A stretch of 64,000 nucleotides of DNA from Sinorhizobium sp. A49 (GTDB lineage Bacteria > Pseudomonadota > Alphaproteobacteria > Rhizobiales > Rhizobiaceae): assembly GCF_002002725.1 (NCBI RefSeq), contig NZ_MUNW01000064.1:224166-288165 (forward strand), written 5' to 3'. Each line of letters begins with the position of its first letter. Within the stretch, counting starts at the first letter, position 1. The notes under the pieces are model-generated. The model ran no database searches and was not told the DNA's origin. It was given only the letters and a program-made list of their open reading frames with translations. Positions 30,337-39,578 of this stretch are shown piece after piece. A program made the position numbers and the translations under genes.

Positions 30337-30366
30337 CGGGACAGGTAGGGCAAACCGGTCCCGTTT
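30337..30366 (+). terminator. Possible terminator between GT2 gene and sugar operon
   Basis: CGGGAC (30337-30342) pairs with GTCCCG (30358-30363), with an inner GGT/ACC extension across a mismatch, then TTTC. It lies about 190 bases after the glycosyltransferase stop and just beyond the stop of the converging operon. The T run is short. Confidence 0.35.
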
Positions 30367-30385
30367 CACTGTCGTTCCGCTCCCG

Positions 30386-31156
30386 CTATCTGACGCGCTT
30401 CAGGTAGCCACCTGGCGCAACCGAGATCAGAAGCCTGTGGTCGATCGACTGGTCGACTTCGAACTCCGGGTGCCTCTTTAGATATTCGGCCACGGCCGTT
30501 TTCGGACTATCGCCAGGACCCCACGGGCGGTTGCCTGACAGTTCCTTTGGCAGGTGCTCCACGATGGTGTCGAACACCACGCAGTAGCTGCCGACGCTGG
30601 TCATTGGCGCGTAGAGATTGAGCTCTTCCAGGACGTGAGCGTTCGTATGATTACTGTCGAGGCAGATCAGGATGCGCGAATAACCCGCAGCCACCTTGCG
30701 AACCTGATCCACGATCTCCGGTGCGATGCTCGAGCCCTGGATCATCTCTATCCGCGACGCCATCGGGTGGGCCTCGATCGCGACCCTATTATGGGCGCGG
30801 ATATCGATATCGATGCCGAGAACCTTACGTTTCGGCTTCGCCGGATCTACCATCTCGCCCTTTTCGGCAGCTTCCGACAGTTCCAGCAAAGCCAGCATCG
30901 AGGCGCTGAGGATCAGCGAGCCACCATGAGCAATGCCGGTTTCGATAATCAGGTCCGGCTTGACGGCCCAGATCAGCTCCTGCATGGCGACCATATCCTG
31001 GGGATACTGGATGATCGGCCGACCCAGCCAGAAATAATTGTAGGAATACTGCGAGGCGAACGAGGTGCGCATGAACTGGGCCGCGCTGTCGTTCAGGTCC
31101 TTATTTGCCGGCACGGCTGCCAAGCGGGCTTCAACCTCCTTAGAAAAGTCACTCAT
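30386..31156 (-). CDS. CmcI-like (cephalosporin hydroxylase family) methyltransferase
   Basis: 256-residue SAM-dependent protein of the family named after CmcI, which includes rhamnosyl O-methyltransferases. Seen: QELIWAVKPDLIIETGIAHG then GSLILSAS (SAM site), KVLGIDIDIRAHN, ILICLDSNHTNAHVLEEL and DTIVEHLP. In a polysaccharide operon an O-methylation of a sugar is more likely than hydroxylation. It starts 8 bases inside the preceding gene, the last gene of the operon. Confidence 0.8.
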   Translation of the reverse strand: MSDFSKEVEARLAAVPANKDLNDSAAQFMRTSFASQYSYNYFWLGRPIIQYPQDMVAMQELIWAVKPDLIIETGIAHGGSLILSASMLALLELSEAAEKGEMVDPAKPKRKVLGIDIDIRAHNRVAIEAHPMASRIEMIQGSSIAPEIVDQVRKVAAGYSRILICLDSNHTNAHVLEELNLYAPMTSVGSYCVVFDTIVEHLPKELSGNRPWGPGDSPKTAVAEYLKRHPEFEVDQSIDHRLLISVAPGGYLKRVR

Positions 31157-32210
31157 TATCGATCCCCACATAGGTATAGGCGTTATGAGACAGCATTCGA
31201 ATTTCCTCGAGATAATTGGAATTCATGACGTAGATCGTCGATCCATGTGGAAGTTTCGCCAGCGCGTCTTCCGGCGAATGCACCATGAGGCCTGTCGCCG
31301 GCAGAAACTTGCCTTGCTTGGCCGGATTGATGTCGATGACCATATCGACCGGCTGTCCCTGACGGGACTTGAGCAGCGAGAAGGTAAAACCCTTCGACGC
31401 GCCGCCCCAGCTCGCCGAGCTGCCACCGGGCGCGATCGTGTCACCAAGCGTGCGGGTGAAGTCGGCGAGGAAACGCACCCGATCGGCTTCCTCGCACACC
31501 GGCGGGCGCAGCGAGTCGAGCTCCGCCACCACATAGAGATACTGGCCACCGAAAATGCGACCGCTTTCGATGACCGTGCCGAAGATCCGGTGGAAATCGG
31601 AGAGACGGAAGTAGTTGACGTGCTCGTAGAATATATCGAACCAGGCGCGGTGCTCCATGATCCAGTCGAAGCAGGGCACCTCGAGATAGATGCGCCCTTT
31701 GCCGCCGTTCGCTCTGCTGAGTTCGACGAGGAAATCGTAAGGGTTCTGGATGTGCTCCAGCACATGGCGAAGGATCAGGCCCTCCCCCTGCACATCGACG
31801 CCCGCCTCGAAATAGTGTCGTTTGACGCGCGGATTGTCGCCCTCGTAGGTCGGGTCGAAACCGGTGAGGTCAAAACCTTTTTCGAGCAGCATTTCAAGGA
31901 ATAGGCCTTTGCCGCAGCCGACCTCGACCAGGTTCCGGCGACCCATCGTGCGTTCGACGATGCCTGAGACCATTTCCAGATGCTGGTGGAAATGCTGGCT
32001 GACGCCCTGCTCGTTATTGTAGTTGCCGTCGTAGTCCATGAGCTTCGGGTCGAACGCATCATTGTCGATGAGCCCGGTTTTCAGGTTCTGCACCAGCCGG
32101 ATATCGCCCTTGGCGCAGCTTTGCGCTTCCGCCGCCGTCGAATAGACGCGGTTCTGGAATGTCGGCAATTGTGACTGCTCGTAAAGCAGCGCTTTGTCTT
32201 TGGTCGTCAT
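31149..32210 (-). CDS. Class I SAM methyltransferase with C-methyltransferase-type tail
   Basis: 353 residues. SAM site NLVEVGCGKGLFLEMLLEKG, GFDPTYEG and LILRHVLEHIQNPYDFLVEL. The C-terminal third (SASWGGASKGFTFSLL, VIDINPAKQGKFLPATGL, STIYVMNSNYLEEI) resembles the C-terminal domain of NDP-sugar C-methyltransferases, but the N-terminal zinc-binding region is absent. It probably modifies the CDP-sugar or the finished residue; the exact target is unknown. Confidence 0.78.
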   Translation of the reverse strand: MTTKDKALLYEQSQLPTFQNRVYSTAAEAQSCAKGDIRLVQNLKTGLIDNDAFDPKLMDYDGNYNNEQGVSQHFHQHLEMVSGIVERTMGRRNLVEVGCGKGLFLEMLLEKGFDLTGFDPTYEGDNPRVKRHYFEAGVDVQGEGLILRHVLEHIQNPYDFLVELSRANGGKGRIYLEVPCFDWIMEHRAWFDIFYEHVNYFRLSDFHRIFGTVIESGRIFGGQYLYVVAELDSLRPPVCEEADRVRFLADFTRTLGDTIAPGGSSASWGGASKGFTFSLLKSRQGQPVDMVIDINPAKQGKFLPATGLMVHSPEDALAKLPHGSTIYVMNSNYLEEIRMLSHNAYTYVGIDNE

Positions 32211-32214
32211 CTCA

Positions 32215-33048
32215 TCACCTAGTTAATCCCACGACGCATGGAGGATCTACCAGATTGTCGGGGCGCGCGCCGAATCTCAGAAGATCGCGGCGGTTATATT
32301 CGTCGGCCAACCGCTCGGCTATCTGCCGCACCGTGACCGGCGTGCCCGAGCATATATTCGCAGGCCCGGTTTTGTCCCCCAGCCCGATATCTGCAATCTG
32401 TTTTCCCGCGTCGCGGACGTCCATGAAATCGCGGATCTGGCTGCCGCTGGTCAGCTCGACCGGATTGCCGGCGGAAAGCTGCGCCCGCAGATAGGGAAAC
32501 AGTCGCCGCTCGTCTTCACCCTCGCCAAAAAGATAGAACAGCCGGCACCAGGCAAAAGCAATGCCGTGCAGCGGCAGCCATTGCGACAGCGCCATGAAAA
32601 CCGCGGCCTTGGCACCTGCATAGGGGCTGATCGGACGAAGCGGGGTGTCCGTCGACAGCATGCCGGCCGACAGGTCGTATTCGAAACAAGTGCCAACGCC
32701 GACAAACCGCCTGACGCCCGCCAGCGCCGCCGCCTGCGCCATCCGCAGCGTGCCTTCGAGACAGACGATGTTTTCTGCCGAATGGAGATACTTGCCGGGT
32801 TCCGCATACCAGGCAACATGTATGACGGTATCGATGCCTTCGAACGCCTTCGCCCACCATTCGACCGACTGGCGAAACAGATCCGGTGTCGTAACGACCT
32901 CTTCCACAGCGGAAAGATCCCCAAGCCGGCTTTGGGATGATCCCTCGCGAATGACCAGCCGCACGGAAGCGCCCGCTTCGGTCAGGGCGCGCAGCACCTG
33001 CCGACCGACAAAACCCGTACCCCCGGTCAGAAGAACGCGGTTCGTCAT
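32215..33048 (-). CDS. NAD-dependent epimerase/reductase (SDR)
   Basis: 277-residue extended short-chain dehydrogenase. Nucleotide-binding LLTGGTGFVGRQVLRAL; active-site SPYAGAKAA (YxxxK); catalytic-region VGTCFEYD. In this operon it is the likely 4-ketoreductase that completes the CDP-deoxyhexose. Start overlaps the upstream C-methyltransferase stop by four bases (33045-33048). Confidence 0.83.
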   Translation of the reverse strand: MTNRVLLTGGTGFVGRQVLRALTEAGASVRLVIREGSSQSRLGDLSAVEEVVTTPDLFRQSVEWWAKAFEGIDTVIHVAWYAEPGKYLHSAENIVCLEGTLRMAQAAALAGVRRFVGVGTCFEYDLSAGMLSTDTPLRPISPYAGAKAAVFMALSQWLPLHGIAFAWCRLFYLFGEGEDERRLFPYLRAQLSAGNPVELTSGSQIRDFMDVRDAGKQIADIGLGDKTGPANICSGTPVTVRQIAERLADEYNRRDLLRFGARPDNLVDPPCVVGLTR

Positions 33049-34268
33049 GTGATCTGCAACCTGGGCACGGCGGTGACGAATTTCGTGCCCTGTCCGGCGA
33101 GCGATGCAAGCTGCTGGCGGACTTCCGCCGCGATGTTCCAGGGCAGGATCATCACATAATCCGGGCGGTTCTTGATGATTTCGTCCGGATGCAGGATCGG
33201 GATATGGCTACCGGGCATAAATTTGTTCTGCTTCGCCGCTGCTGCATCGCAGACGAAAGGCAACAGATCGGGTTTGACACCGGCAAAGTTCAGCAGCGTG
33301 TTGCCCTTGGCGGCGGCGCCATAGGCGGCGATCGTCTTGCCGTCGCGTTTGGCCTGCAGCAAGAAAGTCAGCACATCGTTCTTGACCTGCTCGGCCTGCC
33401 GCTGGAATGCGGAATAGGGCGCGGTGGTCCGCAGTCCTTGCGTTTGCTCTTCGCTCAGCAGTGCAGCGACCGCATCGGTTGCCTGGCGCTTGTCGTCGGC
33501 ATGGCAGCCGTAGATACGCAGACTTCCGCCGTGGGTTGGCAGCTCTTCCACGTCAAAGACCCTCAGGCCGAGGCTGTCGAAGATCTTTGCCACCGTAAAG
33601 AGCGACAGATAGGAGAAATGCTCGTGATAGACCGTGTCGAACTGATTGTGTTCGATGAGCCGCATCAAGTGCGGGAATTCGAGCGTCACGGTACCGCCGG
33701 CTTTCAGCGCAGCCTTCAAGCCACGGGTGAAATCGTTGATGTCAGGCACATGAGCATAGACATTGTTGCCGAGAATAAGATCCGCGCTTTTGCCCTCTGC
33801 CGCCAGTGCGGAGCCGACCGCCTCGCCGAAAAACGCACGCAAGACCGGCACGCCGAGTTTTTCCGCGGCATCGGCAGTGCTGTCCGTCGGCTCCACGCCC
33901 AGGCATGGGATTCCGGCGGCGACGAAATTCTTGAGGAGATAGCCGTCATTGGAGGCAATCTCGACGACCATGCTGCTCGAGCCCAGACCGAGCCGTGTGG
34001 TCATCATCTCGGTATAATGCTTGGCATGCGCGAGCCAACTGCTCGAGGCGCTGGAGAAGTAAGCGTATTCGGCGCTGAACAGCGCATCGGCAGCGGCATA
34101 ATCCTCTGTCTGCACCAGCCAGCACTCTTCGCAGACCTTGAGCCGCAAAGGGAAATAGGTTTCCGGCCTGGCGAGATCCTCGACAGTCAGGTAGGCATTG
34201 GACGGGGGCGCGAAACCGAGGTCCAGGAAATCGCACCGAAGTGTGGAACCGCAGTGGCGGCAATTCAT
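33045..34268 (-). CDS. NDP-hexose C-methyltransferase (TylCIII-like)
   Basis: 407 residues. N-terminal zinc-binding motif CRHCGS...CEECW (about residues 3-50), central SAM domain (VVEIASNDGYLLKNFVAAGI; ILGNNVYAHVPDINDF) and C-terminal domain (AAYGAAAKGNTLLNF). These are the three parts of 3-C-methyltransferases acting on 4-keto-6-deoxy NDP-sugars. The ATG at 34268 overlaps the epimerase stop by four bases and starts the zinc motif; the frame is open upstream to 34349. Confidence 0.88.
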   Translation of the reverse strand: MNCRHCGSTLRCDFLDLGFAPPSNAYLTVEDLARPETYFPLRLKVCEECWLVQTEDYAAADALFSAEYAYFSSASSSWLAHAKHYTEMMTTRLGLGSSSMVVEIASNDGYLLKNFVAAGIPCLGVEPTDSTADAAEKLGVPVLRAFFGEAVGSALAAEGKSADLILGNNVYAHVPDINDFTRGLKAALKAGGTVTLEFPHLMRLIEHNQFDTVYHEHFSYLSLFTVAKIFDSLGLRVFDVEELPTHGGSLRIYGCHADDKRQATDAVAALLSEEQTQGLRTTAPYSAFQRQAEQVKNDVLTFLLQAKRDGKTIAAYGAAAKGNTLLNFAGVKPDLLPFVCDAAAAKQNKFMPGSHIPILHPDEIIKNRPDYVMILPWNIAAEVRQQLASLAGQGTKFVTAVPRLQIT

Positions 34269-34825
34269 GGCGTCAGTCCCGCAAATTGATCTGTCAGATA
34301 GGGGTGTTTTTGGTCGCGCTCGGACATTTCGGTGATCTCGAGCGGCCATGCGATATCAAGAGCCGGGTCCTTCGCATGCAGCGCGCCTTCGGAACCGGCG
34401 ATGTATGGCATGGAATGCAGATAGAGCAGCTCACAGTCGCTGGTCAGCGCCTGGAAACCGTGCGCGAAACCTTCCGGGATCAACAGCGCACGGCGATTTT
34501 CTGCAGAAAGCTCCTGCGCATGCCATTTGAGGAATGTAGCAGAACCCGCCCGCAGATCGACGGCGACATCGAGAACAGCGCCGCGGACGCAGCTGACCAG
34601 CTTCATCTCTGCATGTGGTGGATGCTGGAAATGCATTCCGCGAACGGCACCTTTTTTCGCCGTCATTGTAAGGTTGATCTGGGCAACCGGCTTCAACCAT
34701 CCAGCAGCGCCAAGTTCGTCTGCACAGAACATGCGGCTGAGGAAGCCGCGCGAGTCGCCAAGGTTCTGGCGTTCGACCAGTTTGAGACCAGCCAGCGGCA
34801 GGTCGATAACGGTGAACCGGCTCAA
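34265..34825 (-). CDS. dTDP-4-dehydrorhamnose 3,5-epimerase-like protein
   Basis: 186-residue cupin-fold epimerase of the RmlC family. Seen: SRGFLSRMF, AVRGMHFQHPPHAEMKLVSC with the catalytic His, and ALLIPEGFAHGFQALTSDCE. In a CDP-glucose pathway it would act on the CDP-4-keto-6-deoxyhexose at C3 and/or C5 before or after C-methylation. Four-base overlaps at both ends. Confidence 0.87.
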   Translation of the reverse strand: MSRFTVIDLPLAGLKLVERQNLGDSRGFLSRMFCADELGAAGWLKPVAQINLTMTAKKGAVRGMHFQHPPHAEMKLVSCVRGAVLDVAVDLRAGSATFLKWHAQELSAENRRALLIPEGFAHGFQALTSDCELLYLHSMPYIAGSEGALHAKDPALDIAWPLEITEMSERDQKHPYLTDQFAGLTP

Positions 34826-35901
34826 GGCTGGGCCTCGTAATCGCGGATTTCAGCTTCGCAGAGGGTCCGCACGTCAGCATTGTCGTCCTGAGCGCGATAC
34901 CATTTCATCGTCCGGTCAACGGCCTCGGCCAGCGACCATCGTGGTTCTATCCCGAGCATATGCCGCGCTTTCGCCGTTTCGAGGGCAAGCCAGCCTGCCT
35001 CGTGCGGCCCCTCGGTTCCGTCGCCATATTTGACTTCGCCGCGGCCATAGGACGTGCGGGCAATGTTGATCACCTGCCTTACGGAAGCAGCATCGTTGCT
35101 GGCTGGTCCGAAATTGAAGGCGTCGGACAACGATGGATCGCTCCACAGCCGCTCGGCCAAAACGAGATAGGCGGAAAGCGGTTCAAGGACATGCTGCCAA
35201 GGGCGCCGCGCTTCCGGCCGGCGCACATACAGAACTTCGCCAGATTGCCACGCGCGCACAGCGTCCGGCAGCAGCCGGCCGGTCGACCAGTCGCCGCCGC
35301 CGATGACATTGCCAGCACGTGCACTGGCGACAGCCACGCCCCGCTCGCGAAGAAACGAATCTCGATAGCTCGCAATGACGATTTCGGCGGCTGCCTTGCT
35401 GGCACTGTAAGGATCGTAGCCACCGAGATGATCGGTTTCCCGGTAGGGAAAGGCATGTTCGAGATTGCGATAGACCTTGTCGGTGGTCACCGCCAAGGCA
35501 ACACGCGTGGAAGGTGTCGAACGTACCGCGTCGAGAAGATTGGCAGTGCCCAAGACATTCGTGGCAAACGTGCCGAGCGGATCTTGATAGCTCGGCCGCA
35601 CCAGCGCCTGGGCGGCGAGATGCAGGACGATCTCGGGCGCGGCGGCTTGCACCGCTTCTGCAAGCCTGACGCTGTCGCGAATATCGAGGATATGGCTTTC
35701 CGCATCCGTGCGCGCCAGCGTGAAGAGGTTTGGCCGTGTCTCGGGAGCGAGAGAAACACCGGTGACCGTGGCGCCCAGCTGCCTCAGCCAGATCGCCAAC
35801 CAGGCGCCTTTGAAACCGGTGTGCCCTGTCAAAAGAACGGATTTTCCCGTCCAGAAACTTCTGTTTGGTCTGGCGCCGCCCATCACTGCCAGATCTTCCA
35901 T
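34822..35901 (-). CDS. rfbG: CDP-glucose 4,6-dehydratase
   Basis: 359-residue SDR dehydratase making CDP-4-keto-6-deoxyglucose. Seen: [64 protein letters not shown] (YxxxK) and [12 protein letters not shown]. The distinctive HTGFKG is typical of RfbG/DdhB. The ATG at 35901 (MEDLAVMGG) overlaps the rfbF stop; an in-frame ATG at 35922 is possible. Confidence 0.92.
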   Translation of the reverse strand: MEDLAVMGGARPNRSFWTGKSVLLTGHTGFKGAWLAIWLRQLGATVTGVSLAPETRPNLFTLARTDAESHILDIRDSVRLAEAVQAAAPEIVLHLAAQALVRPSYQDPLGTFATNVLGTANLLDAVRSTPSTRVALAVTTDKVYRNLEHAFPYRETDHLGGYDPYSASKAAAEIVIASYRDSFLRERGVAVASARAGNVIGGGDWSTGRLLPDAVRAWQSGEVLYVRRPEARRPWQHVLEPLSAYLVLAERLWSDPSLSDAFNFGPASNDAASVRQVINIARTSYGRGEVKYGDGTEGPHEAGWLALETAKARHMLGIEPRWSLAEAVDRTMKWYRAQDDNADVRTLCEAEIRDYEAQP

Positions 35902-36656
35902 GGTGCCTTTCCCGATGCCCACAGGTCTTCGAGCATATTCTTCTCGCGCAACGTATCCATCGGCTGCCAGAAGCCGTCATGTTCATAGGCCATGATCTCG
36001 CCCTTGGCGGCCAGTGTCGTCATGGGGTCCGATTCCCAAGGCGTGCTGTCACCCTGGATCAGATCAATGCACTTTGGCGACAGGACAAAGAAGCCACCGT
36101 TGATCAAGCCGCCATCGCCGCGTGGCTTCTCGACGAAACCGGTGACCTGGTTACCGCTACGTTCCAGAGCGCCATAGCGGCCCGGTGGGTGGACGGCCGT
36201 GACTGTGGAAAGCTTGCCGTGCCCCCGATGAAACTTGATGAGCTCCGCAATATTGACGTCGCTCAGCCCGTCTCCATAGGTGAAGCAGAAGCTGTCCTCG
36301 TCGCGCAAATAATCACCGACGCGCTTCAGGCGACCGCCGGTCATCGTCGTTTCGCCGGTGTCGATCAGTGTGACTTTCCAGGGGTCCGCGCTGCGACGAT
36401 GGACCTGCATCTCGTTCAAGGCCATGTCGAAGGTAACATCGGACATGTGCAGGAAGTAGTTGGCGAAATACTCCTTGATGACATAGCCCTTGTAGCCGCA
36501 GCAAATGACGAACTCGTTCACGCCATGAGCGGAATACAGTTTCATGATATGCCAGAGGATCGGCCGACCGCCGATCTCGATCATCGGCTTGGGCCTTAGA
36601 TGCGTCTCTTCGGAAATACGGGTTCCCAGCCCGCCGGCCAGAATCACAGCTTTCAT
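35883..36656 (-). CDS. rfbF: Glucose-1-phosphate cytidylyltransferase
   Basis: 257-residue nucleotidyltransferase forming CDP-glucose. N-terminal [20 protein letters not shown] then [20 protein letters not shown] as metal-binding; [20 protein letters not shown] at the C-terminus. The ATG at 36656 has GGAAGAG at good spacing. First gene of the seven-gene sugar operon, transcribed away from tRNA-Phe. Confidence 0.93.
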   Translation of the reverse strand: MKAVILAGGLGTRISEETHLRPKPMIEIGGRPILWHIMKLYSAHGVNEFVICCGYKGYVIKEYFANYFLHMSDVTFDMALNEMQVHRRSADPWKVTLIDTGETTMTGGRLKRVGDYLRDEDSFCFTYGDGLSDVNIAELIKFHRGHGKLSTVTAVHPPGRYGALERSGNQVTGFVEKPRGDGGLINGGFFVLSPKCIDLIQGDSTPWESDPMTTLAAKGEIMAYEHDGFWQPMDTLREKNMLEDLWASGKAPWKIWQ

Positions 36657-36941
36657 TTTCATCTCTTCCAAGAAGTCTTGGTCTGGCCTCATCGGTTGTC
36701 GTTTCATGGAGCAGAGGAGTTCGACTTGTCAACCGGCGCACGAAGTCGACACCTTATCGGCGTGCAATTCTCAATGGAAAAATTGGGTAGGGCCGGCTCA
36801 AATCTCAATGCAAACCAACGACACGACGAGTCTTGAATGGAAGAGCGCTTGGCGGGCTGCGTTAAAGTGCAGGAGCCCACGTGCAAAAACAAAGGGAAAC
36901 AAGGCAACCCTACAAAAGTTTGTCGTCATTTGAAAAACAAA

Positions 36942-37017
36942 TGGTGCCCGGAGGCGGATTTGAACCACCGACACGCGGATTTTCAATCCGCTGCTCTACC
37001 AACTGAGCTATCCGGGC
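36942..37017 (-). tRNA. tRNA-Phe (GAA)
   Basis: 76-base cloverleaf on the minus strand: acceptor GCCCGGA/TCCGGGC with encoded CCA (36942-36944), D arm AGCTCAGTTGGTAGAGC, anticodon stem GCGGA with loop TTGAAAA (GAA anticodon), T arm with GGTTCAAATCC. Intact. Confidence 0.95.
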
Positions 37018-37198
37018 ATCCTGCCGTTGCGGGCAGCGGTTCCTTTCGGAACCCTCGGGGCATTGTTTGTGCCCCGGAAGCGAGCGGGGTTATAACATGA
37101 TGTTCGGCGGTGTCCAGCGCCAAATGAAAGTTTTTTGGCAGTTATTTCAAAGATCGTGGGAAAAGCCAAAAAACTGAGGATATTCAGGCAGATCGCGG

Positions 37199-37408
37199 TT
37201 AGCGATCGTCGTCGTCGGCTTTCGACTCGTCGTCTGCCACGGGAATGGCGTAGGAGCCCGAGAGCCAGCGGTTGAGGTCGACGTTGCGGCAGCGGTCCGA
37301 GCAGAAGGGATAGTGCTCACGGTGCGAGGGGCGCCCGCATTCGGGGCAAGGACGCGGTGCACGCAGGGGCGCTACGTTCGAGCCCGTCTTCTTGTCTTCG
37401 TCCGTCAC
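37199..37408 (-). CDS. yacG: DNA gyrase inhibitor YacG
   Basis: 69-residue zinc protein with the C-X2-C...C-X3-C motif: CPECGR and CSDRCRNVDLNRWLSGSY. It binds GyrB and inhibits gyrase in E. coli. The start is a GTG at 37408, 5 bases after the maf stop; the open frame further upstream overlaps maf and is not coding. Acidic tail ESKADDDDR. Confidence 0.88.
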   Translation of the reverse strand: MTDEDKKTGSNVAPLRAPRPCPECGRPSHREHYPFCSDRCRNVDLNRWLSGSYAIPVADDESKADDDDR

Positions 37409-37413
37409 TGCCT

Positions 37414-38034
37414 TCAGCCTTCCAGCCAACGGTTGTGAACGTCGTAGCCTTCGCCGACCAGCAGGCCGACCGTCTCGTAAAGCGGCAGGCCGACGACGTT
37501 GCTGTAGGAGCCGACGAGCTTGACGACGAAGCTGCCGGCGATGCCCTGGATGCCATAGGCGCCTGCCTTGCCGCGCCATTGGCCGGAGGCAAGATAGCTC
37601 TCGATGTCAAAACCGGAAAGGCGCTTGAAGCGAACCTTGGTGTCGACCACCTTCTGGCGCAGCGTCTTGTCCGGCGTGATCAGGCAGACGCCGGTGTAGA
37701 CGCGGTGGCTGCGGCCCGACAGCAGATGCAGGGCGCTCGAGGCTTCACTGACGAGCTCCGGCTTCGGCAGGATGCGCCGACCGACGCACACGACAGTGTC
37801 GGCCGCCAGGATATAGCTGCCATCCCAACCGGCTTCACCCTTGATCGCAGCCAGCGCCGCCTTCGCCTTCTCAGCCGAAAGACGACGCGCCAGCGAGCGC
37901 GGATGTTCAGCGCGCTTCGGCGTCTCGTCGAGATCCATCGGCATCAGGCGCGCAGCCTCGATGCCTGCCTGGGCCAAAAGCTCGACGCGACGCGGCGAGC
38001 CGGACGCCAGTATCAGTTTTTGAGCCTTTGTCAT
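37414..38034 (-). CDS. maf: Maf-like nucleoside triphosphate pyrophosphatase
   Basis: 206 residues. Family motifs: [19 protein letters not shown] near the N-terminus and [18 protein letters not shown], then [14 protein letters not shown]. Maf proteins hydrolyse non-canonical or canonical nucleoside triphosphates and can affect division. Co-directional with infA and yacG; tight spacing to yacG suggests one transcript. Confidence 0.92.
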   Translation of the reverse strand: MTKAQKLILASGSPRRVELLAQAGIEAARLMPMDLDETPKRAEHPRSLARRLSAEKAKAALAAIKGEAGWDGSYILAADTVVCVGRRILPKPELVSEASSALHLLSGRSHRVYTGVCLITPDKTLRQKVVDTKVRFKRLSGFDIESYLASGQWRGKAGAYGIQGIAGSFVVKLVGSYSNVVGLPLYETVGLLVGEGYDVHNRWLEG

Positions 38035-38083
38035 CGGAACGCGCCGTCACCCCAGAGATATGATGAAGCCACCTGTCGGCGGT

Positions 38084-38302
38084 TTACTTGAAGCGGTAGG
38101 TGATGCGACCCTTGGTCAGGTCGTAGGGCGTCATTTCGACAAGCACCTTGTCGCCGGCCAGAACGCGGATGCGGTTCTTGCGCATGCGGCCTGCGGTGTG
38201 GGCAATAATTTCGTGTTCATTTTCGAGCTTCACGCGGAAGGTCGCATTGGGAAGCAATTCCGTGACCACGCCCGGGAATTCGAGGACTTCTTCTTTCGCC
38301 AT
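38084..38302 (-). CDS. infA: Translation initiation factor IF-1
   Basis: 72-residue S1/OB-fold protein [20 protein letters not shown]...ITYRFK, the exact standard length. Binds the ribosomal A site during initiation. The ATG at 38302 is chosen by homology. A MITE-like repeat lies just upstream (38431-38619). Confidence 0.97.
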   Translation of the reverse strand: MAKEEVLEFPGVVTELLPNATFRVKLENEHEIIAHTAGRMRKNRIRVLAGDKVLVEMTPYDLTKGRITYRFK

Positions 38303-38430
38303 GTAGGACTGTTCTTTCTGTGTTTGTTCGGGGATACGACACGCATCCCGAAAAATTCGCCGGAAACTACACAATCGACGAGGATTTGTGAACCGCTTTG
38401 CGCCGGCTTTTCAGCTTTTGTACTGCCTGA

Positions 38431-38619
38431 TACCAACCTGCGTTGATATTGATCGATTGCGCCGGAGTGATTTTGGTTTCCGGCAAGGAGAAATCCGCAA
38501 CCGGACCCGAGCGACCCGGTGAGGATTGTCGACGCCATCAGGAGGCCAAAAGCGCCCGGCCCTTCGGGTGGGCCATCTATCGTCCCACGCAATAGATCAA
38601 TATCAGCGCAAGGTTGGTA
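38431..38619. repeat. MITE-like element with 31-bp imperfect terminal inverted repeats
   Basis: The left end (38431-38461, TACCAACCTGCGTTGATATT and on) is the near-exact inverse of the right end (38588-38619, ending AGCGCAAGGTTGGTA). About 190 bases in total with no coding capacity. The right end abuts the TAA of the phosphatase gene. The length and terminal repeats fit a non-autonomous miniature element; I believe the TACCAACC...GATATTGATC phrase is common in rhizobial intergenic DNA, but did not search. Confidence 0.7.
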
Positions 38620-39105
38620 TTAAGCCTTTTCGCCCGCGGGCGCCACTACCAGACGGCGATTAATCAGCGTGGCAAGATGATCGCGAACAGCGCGATAGGC
38701 ATCGACAATCTGCTCGCGCGTGCCGGTGGCAACCGTCGGGTCCGGCGTCGGCCAATAGACCACGTCGACGGCCATGGAACGCGTCAAATCCAGCGCCAGG
38801 TGATGGGCCTCCGGCGCCAGCGTGACGATGAGGTCGAAGTAATCGTCCTCGAGCTCGTCCAGGGTGCGCGGCTGATGCCGCCCGATGGACAGACCGACCT
38901 CGTCCAGCACGACATCGACGAAGGGATCGCGCTCGCCGTGGCGAACGCCGGCAGAGGCAACATAGGTGCCCGCCGGCAGAGCGGCCTTGGCAAGCGCTTC
39001 GGCCATCGGCGAGCGGATCGCGTTCATGCCGCACATGAAGAGAACGGAGCGGGGCGTTGTCGGCTGGCGCGTCGCGGATCCCGTCATCCCGGTCTCCGCC
39101 GTCAT
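38620..39105 (-). CDS. Low-molecular-weight protein-tyrosine-phosphatase-like protein
   Basis: 161 residues. The P-loop CGMNAIRS fits C-X5-R-S of LMW phosphatases and arsenate-reductase-like proteins, and [12 protein letters not shown] provides the aspartate general acid. The ATG at 39105 overlaps the UPF0262 stop (ATGA). The stop TAA coincides with the edge of the MITE-like repeat, so the last residues may have been altered by insertion. Substrate unknown. Confidence 0.85.
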   Translation of the reverse strand: MTAETGMTGSATRQPTTPRSVLFMCGMNAIRSPMAEALAKAALPAGTYVASAGVRHGERDPFVDVVLDEVGLSIGRHQPRTLDELEDDYFDLIVTLAPEAHHLALDLTRSMAVDVVYWPTPDPTVATGTREQIVDAYRAVRDHLATLINRRLVVAPAGEKA

Positions 39106-39578
39106 CCGCGCCAATAGAGCACGCAGACGAGCGTGAACAGGCGGCGGGCAGTGTCGAAATCGAGCCGGATCTTGCCGGAAAGCCGGTCCATCAGCGTCTG
39201 CGAGCCCTCGTTGTGAATGCCGCGGCGCCCCATGTCGATCGCCTCTATCTGGCTCGGCGTCGCCGAACGGATCGCCTCGTAATAGCTTTCACAGATCAGG
39301 AAGTAGTCCTTCACGATCCGGCGAAACGGCGTCAGCGAGAGAATATGGGTGGCGACGTCACTCCCCTTTTCTGTCGAGATCGCAAAGACCAGCTTTGCGT
39401 CCATCAAGGAGAGGTTGAGTTTATAAGGGCCGCCGGCATGGCCGACCGGCTCGAACAGGTTTTCTTCGAGAAGATCGAAGATCGCAACCGCGCGCTCATG
39501 CTCCACATCGGGCGTCGAACGGCCGATCGTCTCGTCCAGTACGACATCGCAGAGGCGCTGGTTGCGGTCAGCCTTCAT
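39102..39578 (-). CDS. UPF0262 family protein
   Basis: 158-residue conserved alphaproteobacterial protein of unknown function: [54 protein letters not shown]. Standard neighbour of hisD in Rhizobiales. Overlaps hisD and the phosphatase gene by four bases each. Confidence 0.9.
   Translation of the reverse strand: MKADRNQRLCDVVLDETIGRSTPDVEHERAVAIFDLLEENLFEPVGHAGGPYKLNLSLMDAKLVFAISTEKGSDVATHILSLTPFRRIVKDYFLICESYYEAIRSATPSQIEAIDMGRRGIHNEGSQTLMDRLSGKIRLDFDTARRLFTLVCVLYWRG

Noticed and set aside
28900..37017. Sugar cluster as an island integrated at tRNA-Phe
   Set aside because: I looked for a copy of the tRNA-Phe 3' end on the left side and saw none, and no integrase is present. Lateral origin remains possible but is unsupported by att sites.
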